IMG/VR virus record: IMGVR_UViG_3300030012_000639
Location: 1 to 33,366 of that record
Origin: a virus
Length of the DNA stretch: 33,366 nucleotides
Direction: 5' to 3' (one strand)
This document shows positions 29,483 to 33,366 of this stretch, one piece after another (position 1 is the first letter of the stretch; the number at the start of each line of letters is the position of its first letter). A model generated the notes under the pieces. It was not told the DNA's origin. It made no database searches and saw nothing but the letters and a program-made list of their open reading frames with translations. Both the position numbers and the translations under genes were made by a program.

Positions 29483-31362
29483 CGTTTCCCGTTAGGTCTT
29501 ATATCTAATCGCGTACCACCGATTCTAAAACCTACTCCTAATCTAACACCTGTATCTGCATCATCATCTGATTCAAAACGTAACGTAGCTTGTCTAGCTC
29601 TACCCCTCATATCTATTTTAGTAGTTGAAGCAGTAAAACTAGTAGTTTGATCAGTGCTTAGAGATTCTCCTGGAAAGTTTCGTTGTTTAAGTACAACGTT
29701 TAGTTGTTGACCACTACCCCCTGTACCAGTAAATTTAACATCAGGAATCATCCTCCTAATAAATTGAAACTCTTCGCCATCACCAAGATCGAAGTCAGCA
29801 GATTCAATAAAGACGTTATCCATAGGAGAGCCGTCATCATCATTACCCGTCTCATGTTGATATAAAAAGTGCGAGGATCCAGATTTTCCAGCTGCTCTCG
29901 GGAACGCAACAATGCCTTCATCGAGCCATGCCGTTCGTGATAGTTGACCTATGCTCCATAGTTGCTCCACATAGTTATAAACAACATATCTATTCACTGA
30001 AGTAGAATCAGCAGAACAATAAAACCATCCTACCTCATTAAATTGTTTATTTAAAAACGCAAATACTTGGAAAGCCTGACCTTCGTTTATATCGTCAAAT
30101 ACGTGGGCGTGAACACTACACGGTAATGGGTTTACAGCCCCAGTATAATTATAAAAGCCTTTTTTATCCATCCAGAAAATACCTTGAGGTGAATTAATTG
30201 CTGCATTAGGTGAAATTAAACTCACTCCTTCATTTACTAGATTTAAACCAAAAGTATTAGGAGGACCAATAAACTGTAAACTGTATAAAGCTACGTCTGT
30301 CCATACTAATGTTTCTTGCCTAGCTCTTAATCCACCAATAATTTCTGAGCCAGCTGAACATCGTAAAGAACCCGCAGTATTTGTTGCTTTAGGTTCCCAA
30401 TCGGTAGCGTTTTCTTGGTCTGAAAAAGCTATTAACAAAGGGTCTATAGTTCCTGTTCTTGCGTCACCGCTAATCGGGTCTGCTCCTAATATTAAAACGT
30501 GTCTATCTATATCAGAAACAATAACTTGTAATCCTTTAGTTGGTGCGAGATTAGCTCCTGATAATGAAGATAAAGTAACAGCTCTGGTATTTAGCCCACT
30601 AGTTTTATCCCAATAGTAGATTGATCCTGATCTTGGATTAGAAATTAAATCTTCACCAAAATTATCCATTGACCATAAACGTAATTGATTAGCGTCACCA
30701 AGAGAAGAAGTAGAACCCCAAGTGCCGTCATCCCATGGCCCTACACCCCAACCTGTTCCTTCAACAAAAACATCTAACCCGCTGTTTATTTGATATACGC
30801 CTACGGTAGAACTACCACCATTACCACTATCACTAGAAGTTGCTGTTACTGCAGTGCCCGAAGTATCTTTTGCAGTGATTTCGTAAGTGTTTGCTGCTGT
30901 TACTAGATTTATTTCATATTCTTGATTTAATACAGCAGCGGTAATAGCACCACCTAAAGTTGCTGCACCTGAAAAAGTAACAAAATCCCCTTGTTTTGCC
31001 CCGTGTCCCGTATCAGTAACAGTGATTGTACTTGAGGCATTAGTAGCACTAAATGTAACATCTCCAGCAGCAGTTGTTGATCTAATTGGAGTTATATCGT
31101 TATAAGAAGCCCCTGCTTGTATATATAACTTACTTCGGGTTCCAAGACCTAATAATCTCGTACCCTCTAAATCAACCCAACCATGTAATTTGCGACCAGT
31201 GCCTTCGTAAGACGAGTCAAGATATTTAGTCCATCCACCTATTTTCTCAGGAAAACCTTTTCTAAATCTAACAAGATTAGCATCGAACCAGCCCCCTTCT
31301 GCAGTATAATCAGTGCCTTCTTTATTGATCCCAGGATTGAAGATAAACTTAGCGAGGGGCAT
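29479..31362 (-). CDS. P22 gp10-like packaged-DNA stabilisation / tail hub protein (627 aa)
   Basis: Begins with PLAKFIFNPGINKEGTDYTA, WFDANLVRFRKGFPEKIGGW (about 26-45), the opening typical of podoviral DNA-stabilisation proteins, which plug the head-tail channel beneath the portal (P22 gp10; T7 gp12 plays the same part). Further blocks 'LRLWSMDNFGEDLI' (about 228-241) and 'GIFWMDKKGFYNYTG' (about 395-409) resemble beta-propeller-like strands. An inserted Thr/Ser-rich beta domain (about 98-193, with TVTDTGHGAKQGDFVTFSG) is an extra module, perhaps carbohydrate-binding. This is the strongest indication that the virus is a podovirus. Confidence 0.7.
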   Translation of the reverse strand: MPLAKFIFNPGINKEGTDYTAEGGWFDANLVRFRKGFPEKIGGWTKYLDSSYEGTGRKLHGWVDLEGTRLLGLGTRSKLYIQAGASYNDITPIRSTTAAGDVTFSATNASSTITVTDTGHGAKQGDFVTFSGAATLGGAITAAVLNQEYEINLVTAANTYEITAKDTSGTAVTATSSDSGNGGSSTVGVYQINSGLDVFVEGTGWGVGPWDDGTWGSTSSLGDANQLRLWSMDNFGEDLISNPRSGSIYYWDKTSGLNTRAVTLSSLSGANLAPTKGLQVIVSDIDRHVLILGADPISGDARTGTIDPLLIAFSDQENATDWEPKATNTAGSLRCSAGSEIIGGLRARQETLVWTDVALYSLQFIGPPNTFGLNLVNEGVSLISPNAAINSPQGIFWMDKKGFYNYTGAVNPLPCSVHAHVFDDINEGQAFQVFAFLNKQFNEVGWFYCSADSTSVNRYVVYNYVEQLWSIGQLSRTAWLDEGIVAFPRAAGKSGSSHFLYQHETGNDDDGSPMDNVFIESADFDLGDGEEFQFIRRMIPDVKFTGTGGSGQQLNVVLKQRNFPGESLSTDQTTSFTASTTKIDMRGRARQATLRFESDDDADTGVRLGVGFRIGGTRLDIRPNGKR

Positions 31363-31784
31363 TACTGATATTCACCTGTTCGTATCATTTCAGTCACACG
31401 GATCGCACGTTGTCCTACTTGAGAAGCCCATCTACTATCTAAAAATTCATCAGCTGCATTATCGTATTGTTGTCTAGACATAGCTTCTATTGCTTTTACA
31501 AAACCTCGTAAACGCGATAATCCTAAATTAAAACACATATCTATCATTGCAGCTTGACGGACTTCATCTAATGCAGGAAACCAGAAATAAGCAGCAGTAA
31601 GTTCGTTTTTAACACGTTCTACATCATTTATAAGTAAAACATTTATCTCTTCTTCACTAAGACCTAACCCACCTTCCTCGTCTATATTTCTACCAACACC
31701 TATTGTCCATTTACCAGCAGTACATTGATAAGCATGAGATTTTACCCCCTCATGCAATTTTATCATTTTAAGTAATCTTTCCAT
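31362..31784 (-). CDS. T4-type lysozyme endolysin, GH24 (140 aa)
   Basis: Peptidoglycan muramidase of the lysis cassette. The active site follows the GH24 pattern E-x8-(D/C)-x5-T, here E12, C21 and T27 (HEGVKSHAYQC, then TAGKWTIGVGRN). The usual Asp is replaced by Cys, a variant known in active endolysins. The C-terminal lobe has 'AMIDMCFNLG' and 'SRWASQVGQRA'. There is no signal peptide or SAR segment, so export depends on the holin encoded next door. Length is typical for single-domain enzymes (T4 lysozyme 164 aa). ATG 31784 overlaps the holin stop. Confidence 0.92.
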   Translation of the reverse strand: MERLLKMIKLHEGVKSHAYQCTAGKWTIGVGRNIDEEGGLGLSEEEINVLLINDVERVKNELTAAYFWFPALDEVRQAAMIDMCFNLGLSRLRGFVKAIEAMSRQQYDNAADEFLDSRWASQVGQRAIRVTEMIRTGEYQ

Positions 31785-32167
31785 TATTTTTCTCTACTTA
31801 CCCCTTGGACTTTTTCGTATGAGCGCATAGCACCTAAACCAAGCATACCCATCATTACAGGAACAAGAAGCGTAGTATCTATCTCTGGTACATCTACCCA
31901 TATACCAAGTATATTTGAGAGAATCGTATTGTAAAAAAGCCCTATTGCACAAACCCAACCGATACAAGGTCGCCATCCTGCTACAAATAAAGATTTCGAC
32001 GCAGCTTCTACTTTATTTACTTCTAATTGACCTTTAGCAAGTTCTTGAGCATGGCGTTCTGCCATAGTGGCGATTTCGTGCGCTAACGCATTTTTCTGAT
32101 CTTTATCCTCGATAACTTTATCAAGGAGTTTAGTAGCTGGTTCTAATAAAGATCCTAATATACTCAT
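31784..32167 (-). CDS. GTA-type 3-TM holin (127 aa)
   Basis: Matches the 'holin of 3 TMs, for gene-transfer agent release' type. A soluble helical N-terminus (1-57) is followed by 'SKSLFVAGWRPCIGWVCA', the 'S-L-F-V-A-G-W-R-P' signature, which runs into two close hydrophobic segments (about 60-92) and a third at about 98-114. The protein would form the inner-membrane hole that lets the lysozyme encoded directly downstream reach the cell wall. The family is frequent in phages and GTAs of alphaproteobacteria, a mild pointer to the host. The start overlaps the EF-hand protein gene by 4 bases. Confidence 0.85.
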   Translation of the reverse strand: MSILGSLLEPATKLLDKVIEDKDQKNALAHEIATMAERHAQELAKGQLEVNKVEAASKSLFVAGWRPCIGWVCAIGLFYNTILSNILGIWVDVPEIDTTLLVPVMMGMLGLGAMRSYEKVQGVSREK

Positions 32168-32484
32168 CGTTTTGCCATATAAGCTGTAGCACCAAAATAT
32201 AACCCTACAATCGACGCTTGGCTTAAAAACAACATATCACTTATGCTCGCTAAAGTGCTAAGTCTATCAGCTGGGATAAAAGGAATAACAGGCAAAATAG
32301 CGAAAACGCACATACTGACAACAGCAGTCCAGGCCATTCTTCTTTGCGAATCTGCTTTTTCTTCTTGGAGTTCAAGTTGTAACATCTCCTGCTGACGGGA
32401 TATTTCTTCATCGGTAACAGTACCGTCACCGTCTACATCATACTCTGCGTATCTTGATTTAGGTTCTAGTTTTTTAGCATTCAT
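32164..32484 (-). CDS. Membrane protein with EF-hand calcium loop (106 aa)
   Basis: Residues 16-27 form a complete EF-hand loop: D16, D18, D20, G21, T22 (position 7), V23 and E27 fill the canonical 1, 3, 5, 6, 7, 8 and 12 positions. A charged helix (28-47) leads to two hydrophobic segments, about 50-70 and 80-101. It would sit in the inner membrane with the EF-hand exposed on the N-terminal side. Between a small secreted-type protein and the 3-TM holin it is probably part of the lysis cassette, perhaps an antiholin or second holin whose action depends on calcium. That function is inference. Confidence 0.7.
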   Translation of the reverse strand: MNAKKLEPKSRYAEYDVDGDGTVTDEEISRQQEMLQLELQEEKADSQRRMAWTAVVSMCVFAILPVIPFIPADRLSTLASISDMLFLSQASIVGLYFGATAYMAKR

Positions 32485-32705
32485 ACAGTTACCAAAATAT
32501 TCTGTCCCGTTGCTTTAGGTGTAGTGTAACTAAAAGCCCCGTTTTTATAGGTGTATACTTTAGAATCATAGTAAGTTGTTACCACTTCACTTTTCCGATT
32601 AATCTCTCTAACATGCAACCTCTCTACTTCTATCTTTTGTATCTGGTGTTTTGCATTTGGTGGTTGGGCTTGAACACTATTTGGGAAAGGTGGTATATCA
32701 GTCAT
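32481..32705 (-). CDS. Hypothetical protein (74 aa)
   Basis: Unrecognised. The N-terminus is Pro-rich (MTDIPPFPNSVQAQPPNAKH), followed by a helix-beta pattern rich in Lys, Glu, Val and Tyr with strands such as VVTTYYDSKVYTY. The start chosen is ATG 32705, overlapping the stop of the gene before by 8 bases. The longer frame from 32759 would run deep inside that gene. No signal or membrane segment. Located in the lysis region, but no lysis motif is visible. Confidence 0.5.
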   Translation of the reverse strand: MTDIPPFPNSVQAQPPNAKHQIQKIEVERLHVREINRKSEVVTTYYDSKVYTYKNGAFSYTTPKATGQNILVTV

Positions 32706-32958
32706 CGTCCTGTTTTTTCCTAGCTGGATCTCTAAAGACATATTTAGTGCCAGCTTCACTAGCTGGGATGACCCTTACTTCGCAGTATCCATCAAACTTA
32801 CTCGTTTTACTGCGCATCCAGTTGTGCTGATGAACAGACTGATGGACTAACGCATCACGATATTCGAGGCAAGAGGTTAACTCTTGAAAATATAATTCAA
32901 GACCAGTGGGTTGACCACCAGGAGTTAAAAGCACTAAAACAAAGATCATCAATGTCAT
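32698..32958 (-). CDS. Small exported/anchored protein (86 aa)
   Basis: The first 12-14 residues are hydrophobic (MTLMIFVLVLLTPGG), a signal sequence or short anchor. The rest is polar, with two Cys (about 29 and 58) that could form a disulphide in the periplasm, a Tyr/Phe/Val-rich middle and a basic, Asp-tailed C-terminus. A spanin-like or cell-envelope role is possible given its position before the EF-hand protein, holin and lysozyme, but no spanin signature is seen. ATG 32958 overlaps the TGA of the gene before (ATGA) with AGAAGG nearby; a longer start at 33018 is disfavoured. Confidence 0.55.
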   Translation of the reverse strand: MTLMIFVLVLLTPGGQPTGLELYFQELTSCLEYRDALVHQSVHQHNWMRSKTSKFDGYCEVRVIPASEAGTKYVFRDPARKKQDDD

Positions 32959-33366
32959 AACCTTCTCTTTTGTTTTAACGCTTGAACACGTTCTGCTTGA
33001 GGGGCAACAAGTCCCCATGTCAGAACATCAACATCCGTTTGATGGGCTGTACCAAGTATTCGAGGCATACTGTTTCTAATATAGATATACGCCCCATACC
33101 CGCACTGTTGATAATTAAACCGCAACCAATCCATTGCAACTTGATGTCTTTTGGATGGAGGGTTTACAAGCTGTAACTTATTCCACTCTCGTAAATCACA
33201 AAACAGATTAGGATCTTCGGGGTCGTATTCTAATTTTACTGCTTCTGCAACATTATCTGGATCAGTTGAGCCAGTTTCTCGTCTGTCGCTTTTAGTGTTT
33301 CCTGTTGTTGACTCAGACTGTCCACCACCGCTTTGATCTGCGTTTGATTGACTGCCGACAGTTGAC
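32955..33366 (-). CDS. Unknown protein, 5' end outside window
   Basis: The minus-strand frame is open from the right edge to the TGA at 32955-32957, 136 codons. The readable part starts with a Ser/Gly/Thr/Asn-rich linker and becomes a folded-looking domain with 'YDPEDPNLFCDLREW', then 'MDWLRFNYQQCGYGAYIYI' and a basic, Gln-rich end. Codon third bases are AT-rich, as in neighbouring genes, which supports this frame. Within the first 125 bases another frame reads a Gln-rich coiled-coil-like peptide ending in TAA; the choice there is open. Function unknown; lies just upstream of the lysis genes. Confidence 0.5.
   Translation of the reverse strand, partial: STVGSQSNADQSGGGQSESTTGNTKSDRRETGSTDPDNVAEAVKLEYDPEDPNLFCDLREWNKLQLVNPPSKRHQVAMDWLRFNYQQCGYGAYIYIRNSMPRILGTAHQTDVDVLTWGLVAPQAERVQALKQKRRL

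Noticed and set aside
32706-32759. Longer start of the 74-aa gene
   Set aside because: Lies inside the coding frame of the gene before; ATG 32705 shows the usual short overlap.
1-33366. CRISPR array, tRNA, integrase or transposon
   Set aside because: No spaced direct repeats, cloverleaf pattern, recombinase motif or terminal inverted repeats were seen; a search such as tRNAscan-SE would be needed to be certain about tRNAs.

Overview
The window is a fragment of a double-stranded DNA tailed bacteriophage genome. It is densely packed, AT-leaning, and nearly all genes lie on the minus strand with ATGA-type overlaps. No host gene, integrase, tRNA, IS element or CRISPR array was found. A P22 gp10-like DNA-stabilisation/tail-hub protein, very long 'internal virion' type proteins and a GTA-type 3-TM holin point to a podovirus of an aquatic, probably alphaproteobacterial, host. 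The layout recalls marine podoviruses of the HMO-2011 kind, but that placement is an inference made without a search.

Layout, read in the direction of minus-strand transcription. (1) 33366-18451: lysis and virion module. It starts with a gene cut by the window edge, then a small secreted/anchored protein, an EF-hand membrane protein, a 3-TM holin, a GH24 lysozyme, the stabilisation/tail protein and two small Lys-rich proteins. It ends with a run of large Gln/Ala/Gly-rich or coiled-coil virion proteins (298, 510, 749, 1265, 458 and 107 aa). (2) 17017-18459: the single plus-strand gene, an SNF2-type helicase. It converges on the virion module and diverges from the replication module across a 301-bp intergenic region holding promoters and short repeats. 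(3) 16715-6100: replication, nucleotide and DNA-modification module. It holds two conserved phage proteins, an SSB-like acidic-tailed protein, an AEP-type primase with a four-Cys cluster, a UvrD-like helicase, a SAM methyltransferase, a 5-hmdU DNA kinase helical-domain protein, a thymidylate synthase-superfamily enzyme, an Nmad1-like protein, a family A DNA polymerase, an HTH protein and a VRR-NUC nuclease. (4) 6005-1: a DUF932 protein followed by many small proteins of unknown function, including two CxxC/CCxxC mini-proteins and a papain-like cysteine peptidase candidate.

Two points stand out. First, the genes at 8538-11921 look like the core of a thymidine hypermodification pathway. A dUMP-type synthase/hydroxymethylase, a 5-hmdU-kinase-family protein and an Nmad1-like protein are translationally coupled to a class I methyltransferase that I do not know as part of characterised versions of this pathway. 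Second, six intergenic sites share a near-identical 17-18 bp box (TTAGTGCTTTACTTTCGT) placed at the stop codon of the gene before and followed by an AT-rich -10-like hexamer. They fall into two spacing classes, which suggests a phage-specific promoter system that sets the transcription units.

Genes missing from the usual trackers were read by eye: a 54-aa gene at 97-261, a 53-aa gene at 3466-3627, a partial gene at 1-104 and the 3' part of a gene at 32955-33366. Several starts were moved to fit Shine-Dalgarno sequences or stop/start overlaps.
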